Shown piece by piece: positions 50,912 to 61,598 of a stretch of 64,000 bases of DNA. The stretch is from Paenirhodobacter hankyongi (lineage in GTDB: Bacteria; Pseudomonadota; Alphaproteobacteria; Rhodobacterales; Rhodobacteraceae), in contig NZ_RCHI01000007.1 of NCBI RefSeq assembly GCF_003664585.1, positions 124,001 through 188,000 on the forward strand, given 5' to 3'. Positions within the stretch are counted from its first letter, which is position 1; every line of letters starts with the position of its first letter. Below the pieces are notes generated by a model, which was given only the letters and a program-made list of their open reading frames with translations, did not search any database and was not told the DNA's origin. The translations under genes were made by a program, and so were the position numbers.

Positions 50912-53164
50912 GAGCAGGGCGTTCAGATCCGGGTGCGGGGGCAGGTGCAGGGAGTGGGGTTTCGGCCCTTCATCTGGCAGCTCGCGCATGCGCGGGGCTT
51001 GCGCGGCCATGTGCTGAACGACCCCGAGGGGGTGCTGGTGCGGGTGGCGGGCGAGATCGGCGATCTGGCCGCGGCGATCCGGACCGAGGCGCCGCCGCTC
51101 GCGCGGGTCGATGCGGTCGAGGTCACGGCCTTCACCTTCGATGTGCCGCCCGAGGGCTTCGCGATTGTCGCCTCGCAAGGGGCGGGGGCCGAGACCCGGG
51201 TGACGCCCGATGCCGCGACCTGTCCGGCCTGTCTGGAGGAGATCCGCGGCGAGGGGCGGCGGCGCGGCTATGCCTTCACCAATTGCACCCATTGCGGGCC
51301 GCGCTTCACCATCCTGAAGGGGCTTCCCTATGACCGGGCGAAGACGACGATGGCGCCCTTCGTCATGTGCCCCGATTGTGGCGCCGAGTATCGCGACCCG
51401 GGCGACCGGCGATTCCACGCGCAGCCGATCGCCTGCCCGGTCTGCGGGCCGCGGCTGTGGTACGAGGCGGGCGGCGCCGAGGTTCAGGGCGATGCCATCG
51501 CCCTGGCCGCTGCGCGGCTGAAGGCCGGGGGCATCATTGCGGTGAAGGGTTTGGGCGGCTTTCACCTTGCCTGTGATGCGGCGAACGCCGGGGCGGTGAC
51601 CAGCTTGCGCGCGCGCAAGCACCGGCCGGCGAAACCCTTCGCGCTGATGGCGCGGGAGGCGGATCTGGCGGCGATCGTCGAGGTGTCGGAGGCGGCGCGG
51701 GCGGCGCTGCGCGAGGCCGCGGCCCCGGTCGTTCTGATGCCCTCGCGCGGCACGCTGCCCGAGGCGGTGGCGCCCGGGATCGACAGTCTGGGCGTGATGC
51801 TGCCCTATACGCCGCTGCATCATCTGCTGATGGATGCCTTCGGCGGCGTTCTGGTGATGACCTCGGGCAATCTCTCGGGCGAGCCGCAGGTGATCGGCAA
51901 TAGGGAGGCGCGCGAGAAGCTTGCAGGGTTCGCCGACGGCTTCCTGATGCATGACCGCGAGATCGCGCGGCGGCTCGATGACTCGGTGGTGCGCGCCGAG
52001 CCGCCGATGGTGCTGCGCCGCGCGCGGGGGCAGGTGCCGGGCACGCTGCCGCTGCCGCCCGGGTTCGAGGATGCGCCGCCGGTCGTCGCCTATGGCGGGC
52101 AGATGAAGGCCGCGATCTGTCTGGTGAAAAACGGGCAGGCGCTGCTCGGCCACCATCTGGGCGAGCTGGACGAGGCGCTGACCTGGGAGGCGTTCCAGCA
52201 GGCCGATGCCGATTATGCCGCGCTTTTCGATCATCACCCGGCGGTGGTCGCGACCGATCTGCACCCCGATTTCCGCGCGACGCGCCACGGCCAGGCACGG
52301 GCCGCGGCCGAGGGGCTGCGGCTCGTCGCGGTGCAGCATCACCACGCCCATCTCGCCGCCTGCCTGGGTGAGAACCTCTGGCCGCGCGATGGCGGCAAGG
52401 TGGCGGGGATCGTGCTCGACGGTCTGGGCCTTGGCCCCGATGGCACGGTCTGGGGCGGCGAGATCCTGCTCGGTGATTACCTGGGATACGAACGGCGGGT
52501 CTGGCTGATGCCTGCGCCGCTGATCGGTGGCGACCGCGCGCAGATCGAGCCCTGGCGCAACGCGCTGGTGCGGCTCGATGCCGCAGGGCTGTCGGACTGG
52601 GCCGATGCACTCTTCCCGTATGCCCCGCGCGATCTTGCCCGGCAGGCGGCGGCGAAGGGGATCAATGCGCCGATGTCCTCGAGTGCGGGACGGCTTTTCG
52701 ATGCGGTTGCCGCGCTCCTCGGGATCTGTCCGATGCGGCAGAGTTACGAGGGCGAGGCGGCGATGCGGCTCGAAGCGCTGGCACGACGGGCCGTGCGGGC
52801 GGGAGCGCCGAAGCGCAGCTTCGGCGCTCCCGCCCCGCGGGGCGGCGCGCTCGATCCCGCAGCCCTGCTGCGGGAGCTGATGGCGGCGCAGCTGGGCGGC
52901 GCCGATCCGGGCGCCCTTGCGCTTGCCTTCCACCGCTGGGTCGCCGAGGCCTTCGCCGCCCCGGCCCGCGCGCTGGTCGAGGCCGGAGAGGCGCAGGCGG
53001 TGGCACTGTCGGGCGGGGTGTTCCAGAACGCGCTGCTGCACGATCTGACCTGCGCCGCGCTGGCCGGGCTACCCGTGCTCACTCACCAGCGGGTGCCGGC
53101 GAATGACGGCGGGCTGGCGCTCGGTCAGGCCCTAGTCGCTGCAGCGCAGTCGGAAAGCACCTGA
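50906..53164 (+). CDS. hypF: Carbamoyltransferase HypF, hydrogenase maturation
   Basis: A 752-residue protein that makes the thiocyanate/CN ligand precursor from carbamoyl phosphate with HypE. Domains in order: acylphosphatase (QVRGQ-type motif VQGVGFRPFIW, about 11-21), two zinc fingers (CPACLEE...CTHCG and CPDCG...CPVCG), YrdC-like domain (VKGLGGFHLACDA), and Kae1-like domain with HHHAHLAACL and LSGGVFQN. An in-frame palindromic insert (52801-52844) encodes AGAPKRSFGAPAPRGG near residues 632-646. The gene sits between hupV and hupS as in R. capsulatus. Confidence 0.95.
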   Translation: MKEQGVQIRVRGQVQGVGFRPFIWQLAHARGLRGHVLNDPEGVLVRVAGEIGDLAAAIRTEAPPLARVDAVEVTAFTFDVPPEGFAIVASQGAGAETRVTPDAATCPACLEEIRGEGRRRGYAFTNCTHCGPRFTILKGLPYDRAKTTMAPFVMCPDCGAEYRDPGDRRFHAQPIACPVCGPRLWYEAGGAEVQGDAIALAAARLKAGGIIAVKGLGGFHLACDAANAGAVTSLRARKHRPAKPFALMAREADLAAIVEVSEAARAALREAAAPVVLMPSRGTLPEAVAPGIDSLGVMLPYTPLHHLLMDAFGGVLVMTSGNLSGEPQVIGNREAREKLAGFADGFLMHDREIARRLDDSVVRAEPPMVLRRARGQVPGTLPLPPGFEDAPPVVAYGGQMKAAICLVKNGQALLGHHLGELDEALTWEAFQQADADYAALFDHHPAVVATDLHPDFRATRHGQARAAAEGLRLVAVQHHHAHLAACLGENLWPRDGGKVAGIVLDGLGLGPDGTVWGGEILLGDYLGYERRVWLMPAPLIGGDRAQIEPWRNALVRLDAAGLSDWADALFPYAPRDLARQAAAKGINAPMSSSAGRLFDAVAALLGICPMRQSYEGEAAMRLEALARRAVRAGAPKRSFGAPAPRGGALDPAALLRELMAAQLGGADPGALALAFHRWVAEAFAAPARALVEAGEAQAVALSGGVFQNALLHDLTCAALAGLPVLTHQRVPANDGGLALGQALVAAAQSEST
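52801..52844. repeat. In-frame REP-like palindromes inside hypF
   Basis: GGGAGCGCCGAAGC and GCTTCGGCGCTCCC form a perfect 14-bp stem with a GCA loop (52801-52831). They are followed by the self-complementary CGCCCCGCGGGGCG (52831-52844). The reading frame stays open through both. It looks like a repetitive extragenic-type element that entered a coding region. Confidence 0.7.
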
Positions 53165-53363
53165 CCACTCGGGCCGCGAAAGCGGTCACGCACTTGCCGC
53201 CAGACTCGCTGGGAATTTTTCCAACCAATTGATTTCACGTTAAAAACGCGTGCACCGCCGGAGGGTGAAATCCCTTTGGCAGCCCCCGCCACCGCCCTGC
53301 ATACCAAGGAATACACCGCGCGGGCCCCCGGTCTGGCGCGCCGAACGGGCCAGGGAGGGACCA
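53165..53363 (+). promoter_or_regulatory. hupS promoter region
   Basis: A 199-base region between hypF and hupS. It contains an IHF site (see 53222-53234) and an AT-rich stretch around 53210-53245. In R. capsulatus HupR binds TTG-N5-CAA upstream and IHF bends the DNA. I find no exact TTG-N5-CAA in this stretch, so the HupR site may be altered or lie within hypF. Confidence 0.7.
53222..53234 (-). promoter_or_regulatory. IHF binding site
   Basis: On the minus strand AATCAATTGGTTG matches the IHF consensus WATCAA-N4-TTR at every defined base. It lies 130 bases before the hupS start, in the same setting as the IHF site known for R. capsulatus hupSL. Confidence 0.7.
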
Positions 53364-54440
53364 GTGTCGACAATCGAAACCTTCTATGACGTGATGCGGC
53401 GGCAGGGGATCACCCGCCGCAGCTTCATGAAATATTGCTCGCTCACCGCCGCGGCCCTCGGCCTTGGCCCGGCTTACGTCCCGAAGATCGCCGAGGCGAT
53501 GGAGACGAAGCCGCGCACGCCGGTGATCTGGGTGCATGGGCTCGAATGCACCTGCTGCTCGGAAAGCTTCATCCGCTCGGCCCACCCGCTGGCGAAGGAT
53601 GTCGTGCTGTCGATGATCTCGCTCGATTATGACGACACGCTGATGGCGGCGGCGGGCACCGCGGCCGAGGCGGCACTTCAGGACACGATCGAGAAATACA
53701 AGGGCAACTACATCCTCGCGGTCGAGGGCAACCCGCCGCTGAACGAGGACGGCATGTTCTGCATCGTCGGCGGCAAGCCCTTCGTCGAGCAGCTGAAACA
53801 CGCCGCCGAACACGCCAAGGCAATCATCAGCTGGGGCGCCTGCGCCTCCTATGGCTGCGTGCAGGCCGCAGCGCCGAACCCGACGCGCGCGACGCCCGTT
53901 CACAAGGTCATCACCGACAAGCCGATCATCAAGGTGCCCGGCTGCCCGCCGATCGCCGAGGTGATGACCGGCGTCATCACCTACATGCTGACCTTCGACC
54001 GGCTGCCCGAGCTTGACCGTCAGGGCCGCCCGGCGATGTTCTACAGCCAGCGCATCCACGACAAGTGCTATCGCCGCCCGCATTTCGACGCCGGCCAGTT
54101 CGTCGAGCACTGGGACGACGAATATGCGCGCAAGGGCTATTGCCTCTACAAGATGGGCTGCAAGGGGCCGACCACCTACAACGCCTGCTCGACGGTGCGC
54201 TGGAACGACGGCGTGTCCTTCCCGATCCAGTCTGGCCATGGCTGTATCGGCTGTTCGGAAGACGGGTTCTGGGATCAGGGCTCGTTCTATGACCGGCTGA
54301 CCAACATCAAGCAATTCGGCATCGAGGCCAATGCCGACAAGGTCGGCGGCACCGCGGCCGCCGTCGTCGGCGGCGCCGTGGCGGTGCATGCCGCCGTCTC
54401 CGCGCTCAAGCGCGCGCAGAAGAAGAACGAGGAGGCGTAA
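53364..54440 (+). CDS. hupS: Uptake [NiFe] hydrogenase small subunit
   Basis: A 358-residue small subunit. The GTG start at 53364 is supported by GGGAGGGA and by alignment with R. capsulatus HupS as I remember it. Tat signal ITRRSFMKY (R18-R19), cleaved probably after AEA near 45. Cluster ligands begin with ECTCCSES (Cys62, Cys65) and continue in [18 protein letters not shown] and GCIGCSE. A C-terminal hydrophobic helix (about 325-345, [15 protein letters not shown]) anchors it in the membrane. It carries electrons from the NiFe site to HupC. Confidence 0.97.
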   Translation: MSTIETFYDVMRRQGITRRSFMKYCSLTAAALGLGPAYVPKIAEAMETKPRTPVIWVHGLECTCCSESFIRSAHPLAKDVVLSMISLDYDDTLMAAAGTAAEAALQDTIEKYKGNYILAVEGNPPLNEDGMFCIVGGKPFVEQLKHAAEHAKAIISWGACASYGCVQAAAPNPTRATPVHKVITDKPIIKVPGCPPIAEVMTGVITYMLTFDRLPELDRQGRPAMFYSQRIHDKCYRRPHFDAGQFVEHWDDEYARKGYCLYKMGCKGPTTYNACSTVRWNDGVSFPIQSGHGCIGCSEDGFWDQGSFYDRLTNIKQFGIEANADKVGGTAAAVVGGAVAVHAAVSALKRAQKKNEEA

Positions 54441-54443
54441 GCC

Positions 54444-56237
<1,794 letters not shown>

Positions 56238-56285
56238 GGGAGGAAGCGATGCAGATCAAGGCAAGAGCCAGGGGAGGGCCCGGCC

Positions 56286-57062
56286 ATGAGTGACAAGATC
56301 TTTCATCCCGCCCGCGAGGCGCACGAGATCTTCGAGGCCTCGCGCCTGACCGGGGATGCGACGCTCGAGGATCTGGAATCGATCCGCCACAGCACCTCGG
56401 TCTATGTCTATCAGGCGCCGGTGCGGATCTGGCACTGGGTCAATGCGCTGGCGATCACCGTGCTGTGCGTCACCGGCTATCTGATCGGCCGGCCGCTGCC
56501 GACGATGCAGATCGCCGAGGCCTACGACCAGTTCGTGATGGGCTATGTCCGCTTTGCCCATTTCGCCGCGGCGATGATCCTGACGGTCGGTTTCTTCGGC
56601 CGCATCTACTGGGCCTTTGTCGGAAATTCCCACGCCCGGCAAATGTTTTACGTGCCGATCTTCAACCCGCGGTTCTGGCGCGAACTGCTGTGGGAGCTGC
56701 GCTGGTACATGTTCCTCGAGAAGCACCCGAAGAAATATGTGGGCCACAACCCGCTCGCGCATGTGGCGATGTTCTGCTTCATGACGCTCGGGCTCACCTT
56801 CATGATCGGCACCGGCTGGGCGCTTTATGCCGAGGGCGCGGGACAGGGCAGCCTGCCCGACACCGCGATGGGCTGGCTTCTGGGCCTCGTGCAGAACAGC
56901 CAGCGGCTGCACACGCTGCACCACCTCGGCATGTGGGCGATCGTGATCTTCATGATCATCCACATCTATGCCGCGATCCGCGAGGATATCATGTCGCGCC
57001 AGTCGATGGTCTCGACGATGATTTCCGGCCACCGCATGTTCAAGGACGACCGGATCGACTGA
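56286..57062 (+). CDS. hupC: Hydrogenase cytochrome b subunit
   Basis: A 258-residue membrane cytochrome b with four hydrophobic segments. Heme-ligand His candidates lie in RIWHWVNALA, YVRFAHFAAA, HTLHHLGMW and FMIIHIYAA. It passes electrons from HupS to the quinone pool. The start at 56286 has AGGGGAGGGCCC; 48 bases separate it from hupL. A terminator-like hairpin follows about 40 bases after the stop. Confidence 0.95.
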   Translation: MSDKIFHPAREAHEIFEASRLTGDATLEDLESIRHSTSVYVYQAPVRIWHWVNALAITVLCVTGYLIGRPLPTMQIAEAYDQFVMGYVRFAHFAAAMILTVGFFGRIYWAFVGNSHARQMFYVPIFNPRFWRELLWELRWYMFLEKHPKKYVGHNPLAHVAMFCFMTLGLTFMIGTGWALYAEGAGQGSLPDTAMGWLLGLVQNSQRLHTLHHLGMWAIVIFMIIHIYAAIREDIMSRQSMVSTMISGHRMFKDDRID

Positions 57063-57371
57063 ACCGGGATGGGTAACGAGTGATCCGGTCGGCCGGACGG
57101 ACAGGCGCGGGAGATCCCCGCGCCTGTTTGCATTCAGGGCTGCCATGCGGAAAATGAATTGCCGGATTTCAATGTCAGGTGGTAAGATGCTTTCCGGAAT
57201 TTCCCTCTCGCCAGGCGGGGTTTCGACCAGATTTTGATTTTATTTCAAGGCTGTGGCCCAGAATGCCGCGGTCTTGATTTTTTCGGCGGCGCAAAGCGGC
57301 GGAAAGATTACTTTCGGAATCAACTTGGGGCGAAAAGCCTCTTGCCAGCAGACGGTCAAGGGGAGGGACCT
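57063..57371. other. Intergenic region hupC-hupD, AT-rich
   Basis: A 309-base gap in an otherwise tight cluster. After the hairpin at 57102 the stretch 57150-57330 is rich in A and T, unlike the genes around it. It has TTGATTTT tracts but no clear FnrL box and no -24/-12 pair with correct spacing. A separate promoter for hupDFGHJK is likely. No gene is supported. Confidence 0.5.
57102..57130 (+). terminator. Terminator-like hairpin after hupSLC
   Basis: CAGGCGCGGG and CCCGCGCCTG form a perfect 10-bp stem around AGATC, followed by TTTG. The T-run is short, so partial termination or protection of the hupSLC mRNA is possible. Confidence 0.65.
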
Positions 57372-58004
57372 ATGCCAGCTGAACGACCTGAACGGGTGCT
57401 TGTCCTCGGCATCGGTAACGTGCTCTGGGCGGACGAGGGCTTCGGCGTGCGCTGCGTCGAGGAGATGGCCGAGCGCTGCGCGCTGCCTGACCGGGTGCGG
57501 CTGCTCGACGGCGGCACGCAGGGGCTTTACCTGCTGCCCTTCCTCGAGGAGGCCGACGCGCTTCTCGTCTTCGACGCCATCGATTTCGGGCTTCCCCCCG
57601 GCACGCTGCGGGTGCTGCGCGACGCGGACGTGCCGGCCTTCATGGGCGCGAAGAAGATGTCCCTTCATCAGACCGGGTTCCAGGACGTGCTGGCGACGGC
57701 GCAATTCACCGGCGGCTGCCCGGCGCGGCTGACGCTGATCGGCTGCCAGCCGGTCGAGCTCGAGGATTACGGCGGCGGCCTGCGGCCGGCGGTGGCGGCG
57801 CAGATCGGCCCGGCGATCGCCGAGGCGGTGGCCGAACTGACCCGCTGGGGCGTGCCCGTGGGCGATGGCCGCACCGAGACCGGCGATCTCGCCGATGCCT
57901 CGATCCGGCGCGGCGCCTACGAGACCGGCCGCCCCTCGGCCGAGGCGGCGTGCCGCACCGGCGACGATCGATTCTTCCCCGCGACAGCCAAGGAGACTGC
58001 GTGA
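57372..58004 (+). CDS. hupD: Hydrogenase maturation endopeptidase
   Basis: A 210-residue protease of the HyaD/HybD family that trims the HupL C terminus. Nickel-sensing ligands are present: Glu in [14 protein letters not shown], Asp in FDAIDFG, and His in [10 protein letters not shown]. The C-terminal about 30 residues (from [11 protein letters not shown]) extend past the usual fold. The start at 57372 has GGGGAGGGAC. It shares a base with the hupF start (TGATG). Confidence 0.95.
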   Translation: MPAERPERVLVLGIGNVLWADEGFGVRCVEEMAERCALPDRVRLLDGGTQGLYLLPFLEEADALLVFDAIDFGLPPGTLRVLRDADVPAFMGAKKMSLHQTGFQDVLATAQFTGGCPARLTLIGCQPVELEDYGGGLRPAVAAQIGPAIAEAVAELTRWGVPVGDGRTETGDLADASIRRGAYETGRPSAEAACRTGDDRFFPATAKETA

Positions 58005-58324
58005 TGTGTGTGGGCATTCCGGTGCAGCTGACGGCGGTCGAGGGCATCCGCGGCGAGGCCCTTGAGGACGGGCGGCCGGTCATCGTCGACCTCTCGCTCA
58101 CCCCCGAGGCGGTGGTGGGGGACTGGGTCCTCTCCTTCCTCGGCGCCGCGCGGGCGGTGCTGCCTGCCGAGGAGGCGGGGCGGATTCTCGCCGCGCTCGG
58201 CGGGCTGCGGGCGCTGATGGCGGGCGAGGGGCTGGGCGATGCCTTCGCCGATCTCGAGGCGCGCGCGCCGCAATTGCCGCCCCATCTGCAGGCCGCGCTC
58301 GACGCCGGCAAGACCAGCGCCTGA
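58004..58324 (+). CDS. hupF: HypC-like hydrogenase chaperone
   Basis: A 106-residue HypC/HupF protein. It begins MCVGIPVQL with the essential Cys2, which carries the Fe(CN)2CO unit or contacts the pre-HupL. It is longer than HypC by a C-terminal helical tail (about 70-106). In Rhizobium HupF protects HupL under oxygen. A second HypC gene starts at 63974. Confidence 0.95.
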   Translation: MCVGIPVQLTAVEGIRGEALEDGRPVIVDLSLTPEAVVGDWVLSFLGAARAVLPAEEAGRILAALGGLRALMAGEGLGDAFADLEARAPQLPPHLQAALDAGKTSA

Positions 58325-58334
58325 GGAGGGCCCG

Positions 58335-58748
58335 ATGCACGATCTCGTTCTTCCCGATGCCGCCCCCTCGGGCGTGATGCACCCGCTCGTGGCGCGGCTG
58401 ATCGCCGAGCTGGGCTGGCCGCTGCTGGGCAACCGCTCGGATCTGGCCGAGTTCACCGCGCGGCCCGGCGCGCATTGCCTGCTGGTGCCGGGCGACGCGA
58501 AACGCAACCTCGAGACGCCCGATGCCGCCGTGGTGCTGCCCGAGCTGCGCATGGCCTTCCAGCACGCCTTCGACTGCGCCGTGGTCGGCGACGCGATCGA
58601 GGCGCAGCTGCGCGAGGAAACCCGCGCGCTCCGCACGCCGGCGTTTCTCTTCTACCGCGACGGCGTGTTCCTCGGCGCGATCGAGAAGATCCGCGACTGG
58701 GACGATTACATCGCCCGCACCACCCATATCCTGACCGCGAAAGGCTGA
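58335..58748 (+). CDS. hupG: HyaE/HupG-like hydrogenase chaperone
   Basis: A 137-residue protein of thioredoxin fold without the CxxC pair (HCLLVPGDAKRNLETPD near the usual site). Family members assist HupS export and assembly. The start at 58335 has GAGGAGGGCCC. It lies between hupF and hupH, as in R. capsulatus. Confidence 0.92.
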   Translation: MHDLVLPDAAPSGVMHPLVARLIAELGWPLLGNRSDLAEFTARPGAHCLLVPGDAKRNLETPDAAVVLPELRMAFQHAFDCAVVGDAIEAQLREETRALRTPAFLFYRDGVFLGAIEKIRDWDDYIARTTHILTAKG

Positions 58749-58752
58749 GCCG

Positions 58753-59580
58753 ATGGTTTCCAACTTCCACCTGCCGCCCGTCGGGTTCGGTCCGGGCTCG
58801 CAGCCCGAAGAGGGCGAGGAGCTGCATTACATGCAGTTGCCCGACGGCATGCGCACCTATTCGACGCATCTGCCCGAGGTCGAGGATGCCACTGACCTCG
58901 GCCCGGCGCTCGCCCTTCTGGCCGAGATCGCCGATGCCGCCGAGGTCTGCGCCGCGGGCGGCATGGCAAGGTTCGACCTTGCCCCCCTCGACGCGCCGAA
59001 CCGGGCGCTGATCGCCGAGACCATGGGGCAGGGCGAGGTCGCGATGAAGATCCGCGGCATCCCGGCGCTTGCGGTGCAGGAAAGCGTCTTCGCGGGGGTC
59101 TGGAGCGTGATCGGCGCCGGCATCGACCACATCGAGGTGGGGGCAGTGCCCGCCGCCGCGATCTCGCGCGCCTTCGAGCCCTTCCGCGCCGCGCGCGGCG
59201 CCCGCCATCCGCGCCCCGCGGGTGTGGTGAACGCCCCCGCGCTGATGGCCGAGCTCGAGGACCAGTCGGCGCGGTTCGCGGGCGGGCTGCCGCATGTCAT
59301 CAACCTGACGCTGCTTCCGCACACCGAGGAAGACCTTCTCTGGCTTGACGCCGCGCTTGGCGAGGGCGCCGTCACCATCCTGTCGCGCGGCTATGGCAAT
59401 TGCCGGATCACCGCGACCGGGCTCACGCATGTCTGGCGCGTGCAGTTCTTCAACTCGATGGACACGCTCATTCTCGACACTTTCGAGGTGACGGCGATGC
59501 CCGAGGTGGCGATGGCCGCGCGCGAGGATCTCGAGGACAGCGCCGAGCGCATCCGCGAGGTGCTGGAGGCGATCCGATGA
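58753..59580 (+). CDS. hupH: HyaF/HupH-like hydrogenase assembly protein
   Basis: A 275-residue protein of the HupH family, starting VSNFHLPPVGFGPGSQ and containing the conserved GAGIDHIEVGAVPAAI and ILSRGYGNCRI. It helps mature the small subunit and its iron-sulfur clusters. The start is 4 bases after hupG, and its stop overlaps hupJ. Confidence 0.93.
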   Translation: MVSNFHLPPVGFGPGSQPEEGEELHYMQLPDGMRTYSTHLPEVEDATDLGPALALLAEIADAAEVCAAGGMARFDLAPLDAPNRALIAETMGQGEVAMKIRGIPALAVQESVFAGVWSVIGAGIDHIEVGAVPAAAISRAFEPFRAARGARHPRPAGVVNAPALMAELEDQSARFAGGLPHVINLTLLPHTEEDLLWLDAALGEGAVTILSRGYGNCRITATGLTHVWRVQFFNSMDTLILDTFEVTAMPEVAMAAREDLEDSAERIREVLEAIR

Positions 59581-60383
59581 GTGGCTTCGAGGGCTCGTAT
59601 CTCGGCGCGAACGACCGCATTTCCGAGCGCGCGGTGATGGAGTGCAAGATCTGCTGGACCCCCTATGACCCGGCCGAGGGCGACGACAGCCGGCAGATCC
59701 TGCCCGGCACGCCCTTTGCCGCGCTGCCCGAGGACTGGCATTGCCCGACCTGCGACGCGCCGAAGGCGCAGTTCATGGTGCGCGAGGACCCGGGCGCGCC
59801 GGCGCTGCTCGAGGCGCAGCGGGTGGCGGCGCAGGCCGAGCGTCTGGCGGCCGATTTCCGCGAGATCTGGAATGCCAAGATGCGTGACGTGCCGCTGGTG
59901 AACAAGGCGCTCTCGGTCGAGGCGGTGGGCTTTGTCGCCCACGAGGGCCGCGCGCTTGGGGTGCTGGTCAGCCCGTGGTTCATGAACCTGATCCTGCTGC
60001 CCGCCGAGGGCGAGGACTGGTCGGCGCTGATCCCCGGCGCGAAGGAGGCGATCGACTTCCCCTCGGGGCGTTACGAGTTCATCCACAACGTGCGCGAGAT
60101 GGGCGGCGGCTACAAGGCGTGCTCGCTGTTCTCGCCGATGGGCGATTTCCAGACCCAGATGCAGGCGCGCGACGTCGCCCGGGCGATCATGGTCGAGCTG
60201 TTCAAGACCGAGAACCGGGCCGAGACCGACCGCGCCGCCGAGATCCGCGCGGGGCGCGAGGCCGAGCTGGCGGCAGCCGAGGCGCCCGAGGCCGAGGACA
60301 CGGCCGAGGCAGCGGCGCCGACCCGGCGGCGGCTGATCTCGGCGGGGCTTGCCGAGGACCCGGCGCCCGAGGGGGCCGCATGA
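59577..60383 (+). CDS. hupJ: Rubredoxin-HupJ fusion protein
   Basis: A 268-residue fusion. The N terminus is a rubredoxin (MECKICWTPYDP, then WHCPTCDAPK, ligands Cys23, 26, 56 and 59 approximately). The rest is the HupJ/HoxT domain with LLPAEGEDW and NVREMGGGYKACS. In many hydrogenase clusters these are separate genes (hupI and hupJ); R. capsulatus has the same fusion. The Ala/Glu-rich C-terminal tail (about 220-268) is low complexity. The start overlaps hupH by 4 bases and the stop overlaps hupK. Confidence 0.93.
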   Translation: MSGFEGSYLGANDRISERAVMECKICWTPYDPAEGDDSRQILPGTPFAALPEDWHCPTCDAPKAQFMVREDPGAPALLEAQRVAAQAERLAADFREIWNAKMRDVPLVNKALSVEAVGFVAHEGRALGVLVSPWFMNLILLPAEGEDWSALIPGAKEAIDFPSGRYEFIHNVREMGGGYKACSLFSPMGDFQTQMQARDVARAIMVELFKTENRAETDRAAEIRAGREAELAAAEAPEAEDTAEAAAPTRRRLISAGLAEDPAPEGAA

Positions 60384-61264
60384 GCACGGCGCTCGCCATC
60401 ACCCTGCGCCCGGCGGGCGCGGCGCTTGCGGTGCAGATCGTGCCGCCCGCGCCGCTGCCGGTCGCGGCGCTGATGCGCGGGCGCCCGGCCGAGGAGGTGG
60501 CACAGCTGCTGCCGCGGCTCTTCAACCTGTGCGGCGCGGCGCAGGGGCTGGCGGCGCGGCTGGCGCTTGGCTTGCCGGCCGATGCCGCCGACACCCGGCG
60601 CGAGATCCTGCGCGACCATCTGGCGAAGCTGTGCCTGAGCGGGCCGCGGCTTCTGGGCCTTGACCCGCGGCCCTTGCCCGCGGGCTGGGCCGAGGGCGGC
60701 GCGGGGCTGAGCGTGGCGCTCTGGGGCGGCGACAAGCCCGCGGATCTGGCGGGCTGGCTCGCCTCGGGGCGCGGCATGGCGCCGCTTCTGGCCGAGATCG
60801 CCGCGCGCTTCGCGCCGGGCGAGGCGACCGCCGATCTGCCGCCGCTGACCGAGCCGATGGCGCTCACCGCGCAGGAGAACTCGCCCGCCGGCCGGGTCGC
60901 CGAAGACCCGCTGATGCGCGCGGCCGAGGCGGCCTTCGGGCGCGGGCCGCTGTGGCGCGCGCTTGGCCGGCTTGTCGATCTCGATGCCTTCTGCGCCGCG
61001 CCGCGCCCGGCGCGGGTGACCGAGGACGGCACCGCACTGGTCGCCGCGGCGCGCGGCACCTATGCCTTGCGGGCCGAGACCGAGGCGGGGCGGGTGACGG
61101 CGCTGTCCCGGGTCACGCCGACCGATCATCTGCTGGCCCCGGGCGGGGCGCTCGAACGCGCGCTCGCCACGCTGCCCGCGGCGAAGGCGGGGCTTGCGGC
61201 GCTGGTCGTCGATCTTCTCGACCCCTGCGTGGCGGTCGATCTGCAGGAGCTGAGCGATGCATGA
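60380..61264 (+). CDS. hupK: HupK hydrogenase expression/formation protein
   Basis: A 294-residue relative of NiFe large subunits used as a scaffold in cofactor assembly. The N-terminal CxxC is reduced to NLCGAA (Cys51). The C-terminal motif keeps DPC ([11 protein letters not shown], Cys283) but loses the final Cys. It probably holds the Fe(CN)2CO unit transiently. It overlaps hypA by 8 bases. Confidence 0.92.
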   Translation: MSTALAITLRPAGAALAVQIVPPAPLPVAALMRGRPAEEVAQLLPRLFNLCGAAQGLAARLALGLPADAADTRREILRDHLAKLCLSGPRLLGLDPRPLPAGWAEGGAGLSVALWGGDKPADLAGWLASGRGMAPLLAEIAARFAPGEATADLPPLTEPMALTAQENSPAGRVAEDPLMRAAEAAFGRGPLWRALGRLVDLDAFCAAPRPARVTEDGTALVAAARGTYALRAETEAGRVTALSRVTPTDHLLAPGGALERALATLPAAKAGLAALVVDLLDPCVAVDLQELSDA

Positions 61265-61598
61265 GATGTCGATTGCCGAGGGCATCCGCGACGTGATCGA
61301 GGACTCGGCGCGCGCGAACGGGTTTTCGCGCGTCACCCGGGTGCGGCTGGAGATCGGCCGCTTTGCCGGCGTCGAGACCGAGGCGCTCGATTTCGCCTTC
61401 GACGTGGTGATGCGCGGTTCGGTCGCCGAGGGGGCGACGCTCGAGGTGATTGAACTTCCCGGCAAGGCGCTGTGCTATGACTGCGGGGCGGCGGTGGAGA
61501 TCCGCCACCGTCTCGATCCCTGCCCGGACTGCGGCGGCGGCAAGCTGCTGGTGCAGGGCGGCGAGGAAATGCGGATCAAGGATTTGGAGGTGCTCTGA
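61257..61598 (+). CDS. hypA: Nickel metallochaperone HypA
   Basis: A 113-residue HypA with the nickel ligand His2 (MHEMS) and a zinc site Cys73-x2-Cys76 (CYDCG), Cys89-x2-Cys92 (CPDCG). It delivers nickel to the large subunit with HypB. The start lies within the end of hupK; the stop shares a base with hypB (TGATG). Confidence 0.97.
   Translation: MHEMSIAEGIRDVIEDSARANGFSRVTRVRLEIGRFAGVETEALDFAFDVVMRGSVAEGATLEVIELPGKALCYDCGAAVEIRHRLDPCPDCGGGKLLVQGGEEMRIKDLEVL

Noticed and set aside
57228-57245. FnrL box in TTGATTTTATTTCAA before hupD
   Set aside because: The two half-sites are out of register with TTGAT-N4-ATCAA, and the second half is imperfect.
57240-57262. Sigma-54 type promoter near TGGCCCAGAATGCC
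   Set aside because: The GG and GC pairs are separated by 8 bases where 10 are needed, and the motif matches poorly.
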